From contig CAUZLF010000717.1 of NCBI GenBank assembly GCA_963580285.1, forward strand, positions 186,001-250,000: DNA of 64,000 bases. Direction: 5' to 3'. The notes below the pieces were generated by a model. It saw only the letters and a list, made by a program, of their open reading frames with translations, did not search any database and was not told the DNA's origin. Positions 53,787-64,000 of the stretch are shown in pieces (positions within the stretch are counted from its first letter, which is position 1; every line of letters starts with the position of its first letter). A program made the translations under genes and the position numbers. Source of the stretch: Lucinisca nassula. Taxonomy: Eukaryota; Mollusca; Bivalvia; Lucinida; Lucinidae.

Positions 53787-53899
53787 CTGAGATGCCTGTA
53801 TTTCAAGGTCATCAAGGTCAGCCTGTGTAAACTCAAGGTCATCCCACTCTTCCTCTACTCTCTCTTCTCCAGTCTTTCTCTTCTTGTAGGGTGGGGCAT
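53787..53899 (-). CDS. ATRIP: ATRIP exon 2, acidic RPA-binding-type segment
   Basis: Encodes residues 51-88. It begins DAPPYKKRKTGEER and continues through EEEWDDLEFTQADLDDLE to QASQ. A basic nuclear-localisation-like KKRK is followed by an acidic amphipathic stretch. In ATRIP orthologues this position holds the checkpoint-recruitment motif (human DFTADDLEELDTLASQAL) that docks on the RPA70 N-terminal domain; the D-L-E/D-x-L-x-x-Q-A-S-Q pattern is clearly shared. The acceptor is TTTTTCAG|AT and the donor CAG|GTATCT. Thirty bases into the intron is a ~79-bp GA/CT microsatellite. Confidence 0.85.
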
Positions 53900-54052
53900 C
53901 TGAAAAATAACATAGAGCATAAGAAAAAGAAACTATTCCCAACTGAAATTTCTCTTATTTCTGCTCAATTACAAAATGTTGATGCACATTAGAGCCTCCT
54001 CGTCCAGGCAGTTCTCACAATAACCCATTATAATCCCTACTTTCTCTATATT

Positions 54053-54186
54053 CACCCTTATTCTGCTGAACAGAACAGACCTACCTTTGCAAATAGTGTA
54101 AATCCAAATCAGATCAAATTACTATATCAACTAATTTGATTGGTTGATAGTCAGAAAAATAATTTATTCAGCAGGATAAGGGTTAA
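54053..54186. repeat. H1 MITE, deleted core
   Basis: ACCCTTATTCTGCTGAACAG to TTCAGCAGGATAAGGGTTAA; the central hairpin is mostly lost. Confidence 0.55.
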
Positions 54187-54411
54187 TATTTCTACTACAA
54201 CATGTATTGGTATACTGATGATTATTTTATTCTGCTAAAATCAGGCAAATGAAAATGCTATCTTCTGATTTGCTTGGAGCTTTTAAGCTTGGTTTATGCA
54301 ACATGACAGGGTTCAACAGTAACTTAAAATAAATGGACAAAGTGGTCTTGTAACCCTTTGGATGCACTGGACCTGATCTAAGTTCAACTGGACAGAAGAA
54401 ATGATAAACAA

Positions 54412-56530
54412 GAGCACCGCATACTGGCGCCAACGCTCTGCTGCAGCCCCTTTTCATAATGAACAACTAGTCCGAGTTTCAAGTAAATATGTTCAGTAAT
54501 GACAGAGTCTGAGAGATATTACAAAATGTCCAAGTTTTTGCACGACTATGATGCAGACGAAAATGTCCAAGTTTTTGCACGACGACGATGCCAGAGCTAT
54601 GACAATTCCTCGTTGTTTACTTCGAAAACAGCTGAGCTAAAAATTCTAAGTCGAAAAAGGGGCATAACTGTGCCTAAATATGTTCAGTAATGACAGAGAT
54701 ATTACAAAATGTCCAAGTTTTTGAAACAATTTTTAAACAAAAATTCTAAATCGAAAAAGGGGCATAACTGTGCCAAAAATATTTTGAGGAATACCGCACC
54801 TATTGGTATGAGTTCCCCTTTTCATAATGAACAACAAGTCCGAGTTTCAAGTAAATATGTTCAGTAATGACAGAGATATTACAAAATGTTCAAGTTTTTG
54901 CACAAAGACACCGCAAAATTCTAAGTCGAAAAAGAGGCATAACTGTGCCAAAAATATTTTGAGGGTTTCCTCACCTATTGGTATGAGTTTTCCTTTTCAT
55001 AATGAACAACTAGTCCGAGTTTCAAGTAAATATGTTCAGTAATGACAGAGATATTACAAAATGTCCACGTTTTTGAGAGATATTACAGAATGTCCAAGTT
55101 TTTGAAACAATATTTAAACAAAAATTCTAAGTCGAAAAAGGAGCATAACTGTGCCAAAAATATTTTGAGGGTTACCTCACCTATTGGTATGAGTTCCCCT
55201 TTTCATAATGAACTAGAACTGTCAGAGGATCTGACTATATCCCTGCTATAGCCCTGTCAGAGGAGAAAGACTCATGAATTAAAGGTAAAGACTTGTGAGA
55301 TGGTTAAATCCCTAACAAGGTACCTATGCCTTATAGACTTTTCGCGTTATTAGATCTGAAAAACAGTCTAAGTTAAAAAATAAGTTTTGGATAATAAAAA
55401 AACCACATGAACATCTTAAGACCTCTTTGAAAACACCTGAAAAGTTTCAAAGGATCGGCCTAGAACTGTAAGAGGAGTTGCGTTCACAAGGTAGCTCCTC
55501 CCTATACATTTTAACATTAGTAGATCTCAAAAATTGTCTAAGTTAAAAAAGTGAAATAAGTGAAAAAAATTATTTAAGGATAATGAAAAAAGCACATGCA
55601 CATCTTCAGACCTATATGAAAACACCTGTAAAGTTTCAAAAGGATTGACCTAGAACTGTAAGAGGAGTTGAGATCACAAGGTAGCTACTCCCTATACATT
55701 TTAACATTAGTAGATCTCAAAAATTGTCTAAATTAAAAAAAGTGAAATAAGTGGAAAAAAATAATTTTATGATAATGAAAAAAGCACATGCACATCTTCA
55801 GACCCATATGAAAACACCTGTAAAGTTTCAAAAGGATTGACATAGAACTGTAAGAGGAGTTGCGATCACAAGGTAGCTACTCCCTATACATTTTAACATC
55901 AGTAGATCTCAAATATTGTCTAAGTTAAAAAAGGTGAAATAAGTAAAAAAAATTATTTAAGGATAATGAAAAGAGTATATTCACATCTTCAGACCTATAT
56001 GAAAACACCTGTAAAGTTTCAAAAGAATTGACCTAGAACTGTAAGACAAGTTGCGGTCACAAGGTACCCACTATCAAATATTACAGACAGACAGACGGAA
56101 TTCCGGACAAGCCAAATCCAATATAGCCCCCACTTTTTCAAAGCGGGGCTATAACAACTATCCGGTAGTCCAAGTTTCAAGTAAATATGTTCAGTAATGA
56201 CAGAGATATTACAAAATGTCCAAGTTTTTGCACGACCACGAGCAAAATTCTAAGTGGCGATATTACAAAATGTCCAAGTTTTTGAAACAATTTTTAAACA
56301 AAAATTCTAAGTGGAAAAAGGGGCATAACTGTGCCAAAAATATTTTGAGGGTTACCTCACCTATTGGTATGAGTTCCCCTTTTCATAATGAACAACTAGT
56401 CTGAGTTTCAAGTAAATATGTTCAGTAATGAAGGAGATTTTACAAAATGTCCATGTTTTTGCATGATGACGACGCCAGAGCTACAATGTATGACAATACA
56501 TCACTGTTTTCTTCGAAAACAGCCGAGCTA
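54412..56530 (+). mobile_element. Core-repeat element family C, split by family D' element
   Basis: Starts ACAAGAGCACCGCATACTGG. Repeating blocks ATAATGAACAACTAGTCCGA, AAATATGTTCAGTAATGACA and AAAATGTCCAAGTTTTTG occur at ~54460, 54680, 54825, 55000 and again at ~56180 and 56390. It is interrupted at ~55211-56155 by another element; no clear 3' end. Confidence 0.5.
55211..56155 (+). mobile_element. Core-repeat element family D'
   Basis: Starts CTAGAACTGTCAGAGGATCT and has ~3.5 units of ~185 bp (CCTAGAACTGTAAGAGGAG, ATTTTAACATTAGTAGATC, CACATGCACATCTTCAGACC). A GACAGACAGACGG microsatellite is at ~56088-56100. The 3' palindrome AGCCCCCACTTT / AAAGCGGGGCTATAAC closes it. Confidence 0.65.
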
Positions 56531-56638
56531 AAAAATCATACCAACAGTGCAGGCCCAGATCAGACCCCCCAGAATGCAGCATCTGATCAGGGCCTGCACT
56601 ATTTGCTAATAGAATTTTCCGTTAATAGTATAAGAATG

Positions 56639-58674
56639 ACAAGAGGGCCATGATGGCCCTGGATCGCTCACCTGATCCATAGAGTAACAAGTGGGACCCG
56701 GGGAGGGCCATTATTAACCCCAGGGCTATAATGTGCATAATGTTCAGAGACGTCTAAAAAGGTGAAGCTTCATACCTAATATCAACAAAGGCTATAATTT
56801 GAACAATCTTGGCAAAGGTCAACTAGATATGCTACATACCAAATATCAAAGACCTGGGCCTTGCGGTTTCAGAGAAGAAGATTTTTATTAAAGATATTCC
56901 CTACATAAGCCTATATAAAACCAATTGGCTCCAGGGCGGGGGCATTTTTGGCCTCAGGGCTATAATTTAAACCATCTTGATAGAGGTCCACTAGAGGAAG
57001 CTTCACACCAAATATCAAAGACAATGGCCTTGCTGTTTCAGAAGAAGATTTTTAAGGAATATCTCTATATAAGTCTATGTAAAACCAAAGGGCCCCAATG
57101 TCGGGGGCAGTTTTGGCCCTAGCACTATAATTTGAACAATCTTGGTAGGGGTCCACTAGATGAAGCTTCATACCAAATAGTAAAGACCTGGCCCTTGGGG
57201 TTTCCGAGAAGAAGATTTTTAAAGATTTTCCCCATATAAGCCCATTTAAAACCATAGGGCCCCGCGGCGGTGGCATTTTTAGCCCAAGCACTATAATTTG
57301 AACAATCTTGGTAGGAGTCCACTAGATGAAGCTTCATACCAAATAGCAAAGAGCTGGGCCTTGTGGTTTCAGAGAAGAAGATTTTTAAAGATTTTCCCTA
57401 TATAAGCCCATTTAAAACCAAAGGGCCCCTGAGTGTGTGTGTGGGGGGGGGGGGGGGAGAAGGACCATGGCCGTGTGGGATGAAGCTTCATACCAAATAT
57501 CAAAGACAATATGGGCCTTACGGTTTCAGAGAAGAAAAATTTTAAAGGTTTTCCCTATATAAGCCCATGTAAAACCAAAGGGCCCTGGAGCGGGGGCATA
57601 TTTGACCCCAGCACAAAAATTTGAACAATCTTGGTAGGGGTCCCCTATATGAAGCTTCATACCAAATATCAAAGACCTGGGCATTACGGTTTCAGAGAAG
57701 AAGATTTTTAAAGCTCTTCCCTATATAAGCCCATGTAAAACCAAAGGGCCCTGGAGCGGGGGCATTTTTGGCCCCAGCACTATAATTTGAACAATCTTGG
57801 TAGGGGACCACTAGATGAAGCTTCATACCAAATATCAAAGACCTGGGCCTTGCGGTTTCAGAGAAGAAGATTTTTAAAGATTTTCCCTATATAAGCCCAT
57901 GTAAAACCAAAGGGCCCCGGAGTGGGGGCATTTTTGGCTCCAGCACTATAATTTGAACAATCTTGGTAGGGGTCCACTAGATGAAGCTTCATACCAAATA
58001 TCAAAGACCTGGGCCTTACGGTTTCAGAGAAGAAGATTTTTAAAGATTTTCCCTATATAAGCCCATGTAAAACCAAAGGGCCCCGATGCGGGGGCATTTT
58101 TGGCCCCAGCACTATAATTTGAACAATCTTGGTAGGGGTCCACCAGATGAAGCTTCATACCAAATATCAATGACCTGGGCCTTGTGGTTTCAGAGAAGAA
58201 GTTTTTGGTGAAAAAAATCTGTTTTTGGCTCCTATGACCTAGATGTGCAACGGACCGGAACCATTTGAACAACTTTGAAAGGGGACCACCTAAGGATCAT
58301 TCCTGTGAAGTTTGGTCAAAATCCTGTCAGTGGTTTAGGAGGAGATGTCGTTTAAAGAATTGTTTACGGACGCACGCACGGACATTCTCACGAACGGATA
58401 CTTAAGTGGCTAGGCGTCGGCATATTGACTACTTAAGCGGCAAATTCTCTTAAGCGGCAAGCCACCTAAGAGCGAATTTTTGCCACTTAAGTACCCAAAT
58501 AACGGAATAAACCCCATTTGGACCTACGAATATATACTTAAGTGTCAAAATGTCCAAATTTTTTGCCCCCTAAATGTCGTTTCGTTGGTGCGGACGGACG
58601 CACGGACGGACGCACGACGGACAAAAAGTGATCCCAAAAGCTCACCTCGTCACTACGTGACGGTGAGCTAAAAA
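56639..58674 (+). mobile_element. ~165-bp core-repeat element, copy A5
   Basis: ACAAGAGGGCCATGATGGCC start, CGCTCACCTG, ~9 core units, the CGGACGCACGG microsatellite, the GCTCACCTCGTCAC hairpin and CTAAAAA. The microsatellite is interrupted at ~58394-58590 by a foldback with TACTTAAGTGGC/GCCACTTAAGTA ends. Confidence 0.7.
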
Positions 58675-59368
58675 GAGGGCCAAGATGGCCCTGGATCGCT
58701 CACCTGATCCTTATGGAAGGTAATATAAGGTGGAGTGGAGGGTAGGAGCAATTTTGGCTGACAGCGACTCAAGGAACATTTCAAAATCAATCTAGCTATT
58801 AAGGAACTTAAGTCATTTTAAGTATTATACATTTTTTTCTGGTGGCTATCATGTTCAGTGGAAAATTGTCAGAATGTCACTTATGGAACATTCCTTCAAA
58901 ATTGTTTTCTTTTTTGAGGAAACTTGATTCTCAGCAAGTTTGAGAATGATTGGACCAAAACTGTGGCCTCTAGAGTGTTAACAAGGTTTTTCTATGGATT
59001 GTGACTTACTGACCTATTTTTTGACCCCACATGACCCATATTCATACTTGACTGAGATATTGTCAGGATGATCATTCTGAGCAAGTTTGAGAATGATTGG
59101 ACCAAAACTGTGGCCTCTAGAGTGTTAACAAGTTTTTTCTATGATTTGACCTACTGACCTACGTTTTGATCTGACATGACCCATATTCAAACATGACCCA
59201 GATATCATCAAGACAAACATTCTGGTAAAGTTTCATGAAGATTGAAGCAAAATTGTGGTCTCTAGAAGATTAACAAGGTAAATGTTGACAACGCATGATG
59301 CACATCGCACGTACAATGGACAAAAGGTGGTCACAAAAGCTCAAAAGCTCAAGGTGAGCTAAAAATAG
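58672..59368 (+). mobile_element. ~146-bp core-repeat element (family B), joined head-to-tail to A5
   Basis: AGAGGGCCAAGATGGCCCTG begins directly at the CTAAAAA of A5 with no spacer. About two and a half units of the family B core (GATTGGACCAAAACTGTGGC) follow, ending in a shortened 3' end AAGGTGAGCTAAAAATAG. Confidence 0.6.
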
Positions 59369-59973
59369 ACCTGACACCGCTTATATGACAAATGGTCTTG
59401 TCCAACATATAGCAATGGAAGAGTCCACTAGTATACAATGGGTTAAAGCATGGACTTAAATAAATGACTGTGGCGGCAGATTTTCAACTTGACCCTGGCC
59501 AGCTTTTCACTAGACAATGTCCTTCAGTCTTGGGTTAATGTTGACCCCTGCATATGGTATGTATACAAACAGAAATACAAATAGTTCATGCCTTACAATA
59601 ACTTACCTCGGGCTTGCTAACCAGAGCTGAAAAGATAATCGATTATCATTCCTGCCATTATGATCGATAATCAATTAATAATCACTTAAGATTTTGTCAT
59701 AATTTTACCTGTTTGGCTTTCTGTTTGACTCTTACCATACGTTGTACTTTATATCTATATTTGAACAGACAGACCTGAGCAAACAGTGCAAACTCAATTG
59801 CGGCATCTCATCAGGGTCTGCACTTTTTGCCACTCATCCAGCTATTTTAAGCACAACTTTTGGTGGGAAATTATGTAATCAATTACAAGCAAATCAATAA
59901 TGATAATCATTTGTGAGGAACATATCTATCTATTAATCGATTTTTCTATTAATCGTGTCAGCTTTAACCTTAC
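59369..59973. other. Intron 1 region near exon 1
   Basis: 59,630-59,910 is a repeat also found at ~11000-11230 (GAGCTGAAAAGATAATCGATT, CATCAGGGTCTGCACTTTTT). 59390-59450 matches H2/7370-type ends (CAACATATAGCAATGGAAGA). No exon. Confidence 0.4.
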
Positions 59974-60124
59974 CTCCCCGTGCTGATGCACTGCTACTTG
60001 AGGATGAGGTATAGCGCCGTGCCATTTCTCCACTACCAGCTGTCTGTGATTTGCCCGGAGACTCTTTCCCTTTGTTGGACTTTTTCCACTTCCTCAGCCG
60101 GGACAGGAATGGTTTACCAGCCAT
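59974..60124 (-). CDS. ATRIP: ATRIP exon 1 (N-terminus)
   Basis: Encodes residues 1-50 plus one base of codon 51. It starts MAGKPFLSRLRKWKK, is rich in basic residues, and then has a run of about seven serines. The start is the first ATG of the open frame. Its context is mediocre (G at +4, no purine at -3), so a further upstream non-coding exon is possible. The donor is GGAG|GTAAGG. Phase 1 fits the exon 2 acceptor exactly. This N-terminus is poorly conserved in the family, so the exon is assigned by position, phase and the MAG start rather than by strong similarity. Transposon-like sequence (GCATGCTGGGTATTTTTT) begins only ~75 bp upstream, leaving little room for a promoter. Confidence 0.6.
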
Positions 60125-60229
60125 TCAAAGAGATAAAAGCTCTCTAGTAACACTTTCATCAGACTTTACTGAAATATAGTGAAACTCGTGTTAATTGCTC
60201 TGCATGCTGGGTATTTTTTAGCAAAAAAG

Positions 60230-61112
60230 TTGACAGAGTTATTTCATATTATGTGGAGAAAAGAAACCATCCCCCAAAAATTCAAGGATGCCTCAATTAT
60301 CAACCTATTCAAACGGAAAGGGAACCCTCAAATCTGTGACAATCACTGTGGCATCCCTATATTGTCAATTTACAATTGCTGGGAAAGTCCTCGCAAGAGT
60401 CCAACTTACATGTAACCGACCAAATTAACATCTTGAACAGGGCTTCTACCAGCAGTCAGGTGCATAACCTGAACAAGTTAAAAAAAAAATAACTCATTTG
60501 CGTTATATTTGGTTTTTCGAAAATCGGTAAAAGTCGGCCTAGTTTTTCTCTTCTTTTTTGAAATTTGCGGCGTTTTGCGTCATTATAACATTATCGCGAG
60601 ATTCCACAAGAAGCGCTCTTTCTAACAAGATGGTGGATTCGTCACCATGATTGAGTTTTCATTCAGAAAAAATCGTTTTTTTGAGTGGATTTTGAGCGCC
60701 AAAACGGTAAAATTAATGGTTTTAAAACTTGAATTCCCACCTTATCGCAATTTTGCCGCATGTGGTGACAATTTTAAAATGGAAAGAAGACTTTAATTTG
60801 ATGACTGAAATCGAAATTCTTTGTAAGCATCGTCTAAAAAGTTGTACGCAAGTGTTTCAAACAAGAGTGGGGTGACGGGAATATTAACGCATTCACGTTA
60901 ATATTTTTGTATTTTTCAATATAACATAATCCTAAAGAACTTGTGACATAACCTAAACAAGTTATTTTCTATAGCCTCACTTTGAAATTCAATGGCGGTA
61001 TGTGACTTTATAACTGTAACAGGTTATACAAAAAATAATTTGTATAGGTTATGCACCTGACTGACCAGAAAGCCAGTGTGGGTTTAGGAAGGACAGAGCA
61101 ACAGTTTGTCTG
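60230..61112 (+). pseudogene. LINE reverse-transcriptase relic, split by a DNA transposon
   Basis: The first part (60230-60452) reads LTELFHIMWRKETIPQ, then FKDASIINLFKRKGNPQICD and a shifted IAGKVLARVQL. The second part (61064-61112) reads ESQCGFRKDRATV. This is the motif order of the RT N-terminal region in LINEs (NHRGISLLSIAGK.LARVLLNRL ... LPESQCGFR). At least one frameshift and one stop are present. Removing 60453-61063 and one ACCAG copy joins the two parts in one frame. Confidence 0.75.
60453..61063. mobile_element. 611-bp TIR transposon, 5-bp TSD, unassigned superfamily
   Basis: Perfect 18-bp terminal inverted repeats CAGTCAGGTGCATAACCT, extended by imperfect ACAA.TT. The 5-bp duplication ACCAG is at 60448-60452 and 61064-61068. 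No ORF of note. The 5-bp target and CAGT end fit no superfamily I can name with confidence (Transib makes 5-bp TSDs but normally ends in CAC). Confidence 0.85.
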
Positions 61113-61296
61113 CTGAGTGCAATAATGGTGTAACTGTCATTTTGGCCAAAATAGTTTTTTTGCATAAATGGGTGCCTTAGGACTTGACACACTTGGTAAA
61201 TAAGTTCTACAGCTAAATTCTGCCTCAATCATGATTTATTTCAGCATTTTGGAATTTTTTTTGTCAGTAACACCGTTTTTGCTCTGACTTTTAGAA
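61113..61296. other. Spacer, no feature seen
   Basis: Plain AT-rich sequence between the LINE relic and copy A7. Confidence 0.4.
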
Positions 61297-64000
61297 ACAA
61301 GAGGGCCCAATGGCCCTATATCGCTCACCTGTGTACCAGAAAATCATTAGTGTAGGAGACCACTTGACATTGCTACATACTAAATATCTAAGCTTAGGCA
61401 AAGCGGTGTCCATGCTTATAAACCCTACTGGTTTCATTGGGCGACAGGGCTTGAGATGCAATTTCATCTCAATGTCTGGTAAAAGTCCCACAAAATTGGA
61501 AGAGACATCTCCAAAATGACCTATACAGTGTTGTCGGGGATGTAAAACCTCAAATCAAACAAAATCTGTGCCTTATGGTTGTGGAGAAAAAGATTTTTTT
61601 AAGTTTTTTCCAGTATAAGTCTTTAGAAGCTAATGAGCCCTGGGGCTTGGCCAATCTTGACCCAAAGGGTCCAAAATCTAAGCTCTGGGCCATGGTTTCA
61701 TAGAAGAAGATTTTTAAGTTTTCTTTCCATTATAAGTCTATTGGAGGTGATGAGCTCTGGCGTGGCCAATTTTGACCCCAGGGGCAGGGTTAGCAGGATT
61801 TATGTAGCTGGCTATTTTATGCTGCTAGATACTAAATATCTAAGTTCTGTGCTTCACAGTTTCTGAGAAGAAGATTTTTGAAGCTTTTTAACATTATGAG
61901 TCTATGGGAGCTAAGGGGCCCCGGGGCGTGGCCCATTTGGACCCTAGGGGCATGATTAGCAGGAAATATGTAGGTGACCCCTTGCCGTTGCTACATGCTT
62001 AATATCTAAGCTCTGGGCCCTGTGGTTTCAGAGAAGATTTTTGAAGTTTTTTTTCCATTATGAGTCTATGGGAGCTAAGGGGGTCCCAGGGTGTGGCCCA
62101 TTTGGACCCCAGGTGCATGATTGGCAGGATTTATGTAGGTGACCACTTGTCATTGCTACATGGTAAATATCTAAGCTCTGGGCCCTGTGGTTTCAGAGAA
62201 GAAGATTTTTTAAGCTTTTTTCCATTATGAGTCTATGGGAGCTAAGGGGCCCCGGGGCGTGGCCCATTTGGACCCCACGGGCATGATTGGCAGAATTTAT
62301 GTAGGTGACCACTTGCCATTGCTACATGCTAAATATCTAAGCTCTGGGCCCTGTGGTTTCAGAGAAGAAGATTTTTGAAGTGTTTTTTTCCATTATGAGT
62401 CTATAGGAGCTAAGGGGCCCAGGGGCGTGGCCCTTTTGGACCCCAGGGGCATGATTGGCAGGAATTATGTAGGTGACCACTTGCCATTGCTAAGTGCTAA
62501 ATATCTAAGCTCTGGGCGCTGTGGTTTCAGAGAAGAAGATTTTTTAAGCTTTTTTTCATTATGAGTCTATGGGAGCTAAGGGGCCCTGGGGCGTGGCCCA
62601 TTTGGACCCCACGGGCATGATTGGCAGGATATATGTAGGTGACCACTTGCCATTGCTACATGCTAAATATCTAAGCTCTGGGCCCTGTGGTTTCAGAGAA
62701 GAAGATTTTTGAAGCTTTTTTTTCCATTATGAGTCTATAGGAGCTAAAGGGCCACGGGGCGTGGCCCTTTGGGACCCAAGGGGCATGATTGGCAGGAATT
62801 ATGTAGGTGACCACTAGCCATTGCTACGTGCTAAATATCTAAGCTCTGGGCGCTGTGGTTTTAGAGAAGAAGATTTTTTAAGCTTTTTTCCATTATGAGT
62901 CTATGGGAGCAAAGGGGCCCCGAAGCATGGTCCCTTTGAAACCGAGGGGCATGTTTGGCAGGAATTATGTAGGTGACCAATTGCCATTGCTACATGCTAA
63001 ATATCTAAACTCTGGGCCCTGTGGTTTCAGAGAAAAAAAATGTTGAAGCTTTTTTTTCCATTATGAGTCTATGGGAGCGAAGGGGGCCCCGGGGCGTGGC
63101 CCATTTGGACCCAAGGGGCATGAATGGCAGGATTTAAGTAGGTGACCATTTGCCGTTGCTACATGCTAAATACCTCAGCACTGGGCGCTGTGGTTCCAGA
63201 GAACAAGATTTTTGAAGCTTTTTTCCATTATGAGTCTATAGGAGCTAAAGAGCCCCGGGGTGTGGCCCGTTTGGACCTCAGTGGCATGTTGGCAGGAATT
63301 ATGTAGGTGACCACTTGCCGTTGCTACATGCTAAATATCTAAGCTCTGGGCCCTGTGGTTTCAGAGAAGAAGATTTTTGAAGCTTTTTTTCTATTATGAG
63401 TCTATGGGAGCTAAGGGGCCCCGGGGTGTGGCCAATTTGGACCCCAGGGGCATGATTGGCAGGAATTATGTTGGTGACCACTTGCCGTTGCTACTTGCCA
63501 AATATCTCAGCTCTGGGCTCTGTGGTTTCAGAATAGAAGATTTTTGAAGCTTTTTTCCATTATGAGTCTATAGGAGCTAAAGGGCCCCGGGGCGTGGCCC
63601 ATTTGGACCCCAGGGGCTAAATATCTAAGCTCTGGGCCCTGTGGTTTCCCAGAAGAAGATTTTTGAAGCTACTTGTTCCAATATGAGTCTATCGGAGCTA
63701 AAGGGCCCCGGGGTGTGGCCTGTTTTGACCCCAGGGGCATGATTGGCAGGAATTATGTAGCTGACCACTTGCCGTTGCTACATGCTAAATATCTAAGCTC
63801 TGGGCCCTGTGGTTTCGGAGAAGAAGATTTTTTAAGGTTTTTTTCCATTATGGGTCTATGGGAGCAAAGGGGCCCCGGGGAGTCGCCTTTTAGGAACCCA
63901 GGGGCATGATTGGCAGGAATTATGAAGGTTACCACTGGCCATTGCTACATGCTAAATATCTAAGCTCTGGGCCCTGTGGTTTCAGAGAAGAAGATTTTTG
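61297..64000 (+). mobile_element. ~165-bp core-repeat element, copy A7, runs off the window
   Basis: ACAAGAGGGCCCAATGGCCC start and CGCTCACCTG. At least 15 units of ~165 bp follow, a distinct core subtype with CATGATTGGCAGGAATTATG, GTGACCACTTGCCATTGCTA and TCCATTATGAGTCTATGGGA. Short parts (CTCTGGGCCCTGTGGTTTCA, GAGAAGAAGATTTTTGAAG) are shared with the A1/A2 core. Truncated SINE at 61405-61565. The 3' end is not seen. Confidence 0.7.
61405..61565 (+). repeat. 5'-truncated CAAA-tailed SINE inside A7
   Basis: From GTGTCCATGCTTATAAACCC to AACCTCAAATCAAACAAAAT, breaking an A7 core unit (TAAGCTTAGGCAAAG... / ...ATCTGTGCCTTATGG). Confidence 0.65.

Larger units (their letters stand above)
9172..60124 (-). 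other. ATRIP: ATRIP gene, 9 coding exons seen, 3' end outside window
   Basis: Gene-level entry. ATRIP binds RPA-coated single-stranded DNA and recruits and activates the ATR kinase in the nuclear replication-stress checkpoint. Nine exons were joined by hand. Every intron starts GT and ends AG, and the phases agree at all eight junctions (1,0,1,0,0,0,1,2), giving ~701 codons. The identity rests on an acidic segment after a basic KKRK stretch (exon 2), the coiled-coil GEIxxLRDxL signature (exon 5), a TSFPSKxTF-type motif (exon 7), and a C-terminal domain resembling the family's leucine-rich helices (exons 8-9). Human ATRIP is about 790 residues, so roughly the last 200-300 residues are missing; I found no convincing further exon in 1-9171. 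Introns range from ~1.2 kb to ~12 kb and are almost wholly repeats. Homology was recognised from memory, without a search. Confidence 0.85.

Noticed and set aside
53624..53942. Arg/Glu-repeat protein on the minus strand
   Set aside because: The RERERER run is the intronic (GA)n tract read through beyond the exon 2 donor; only 53787-53899 is coding.

Overview
This is a eukaryotic, intron-dominated window, most likely from a bivalve mollusc. The reasons are the many tRNA-derived SINEs, the 'pearl/CvA-like' mobile elements with ~165-bp core repeats plus an ACGG microsatellite, dense TTAA-flanked hairpin MITEs, a Penelope-like element, and short host exons with ordinary GT-AG junctions. No bacterial-type gene, operon or CRISPR array is present. 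The species cannot be fixed from the sequence alone.

The only host gene I can support runs on the minus strand across almost the whole window: ATRIP, the ATR-interacting DNA-damage checkpoint protein. Nine coding exons were found, at 59974-60124, 53787-53899, 42583-42919, 39820-39998, 38425-38589, 35757-35882, 25752-25971, 13528-13708 and 9172-9802. All junctions keep phase and give about 701 residues. The C-terminal exons must lie beyond the left edge. The recognisable parts are an acidic RPA-binding-type segment, a serine-rich linker, the coiled coil with its GEIxxLRDxL signature, a TSFPSKxTF-like motif, and the start of the helical C-terminal domain.

Everything else is introns filled with mobile DNA, often within 20-60 bp of splice sites. 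From left to right: 1-9.1 kb (intron 9) holds foldback MITEs, SINEs, a fragmented inverted Penelope 3' end and several GACA/ACGG-microsatellite elements. 9.8-13.5 kb has an element with long terminal inverted repeats, and foldbacks. 13.7-19.2 kb has two large ~165-bp core-repeat elements. 19.2-25.7 kb has SINEs, a Tigger-like MITE and GACGG-type elements. 26-35.7 kb has a ~146-bp repeat element split by a 2.1-kb insertion carrying a 106-bp satellite, then a 91-bp hairpin satellite. 36-42.6 kb has SINEs, MITEs and a tandem repeat that copies the exon 3 splice donor. 43.2-47.6 kb is a nearly complete Penelope-like retroelement with three ORFs. 49.8-52.7 kb is a hAT-type element. 54.4-59.4 kb and 61.3-64 kb hold further core-repeat elements. 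60.2-61.1 kb is a LINE reverse-transcriptase relic split by a 611-bp TIR transposon.

The points most worth a second look are: the Penelope-like element with an extra C2H2 zinc-finger ORF and hammerhead-like motifs in its pseudo-LTRs; two unrelated TTAA MITEs whose hairpin cores have expanded into satellites in place; the 611-bp transposon whose removal exactly restores its target; and the amplified splice-donor array in ATRIP intron 3.
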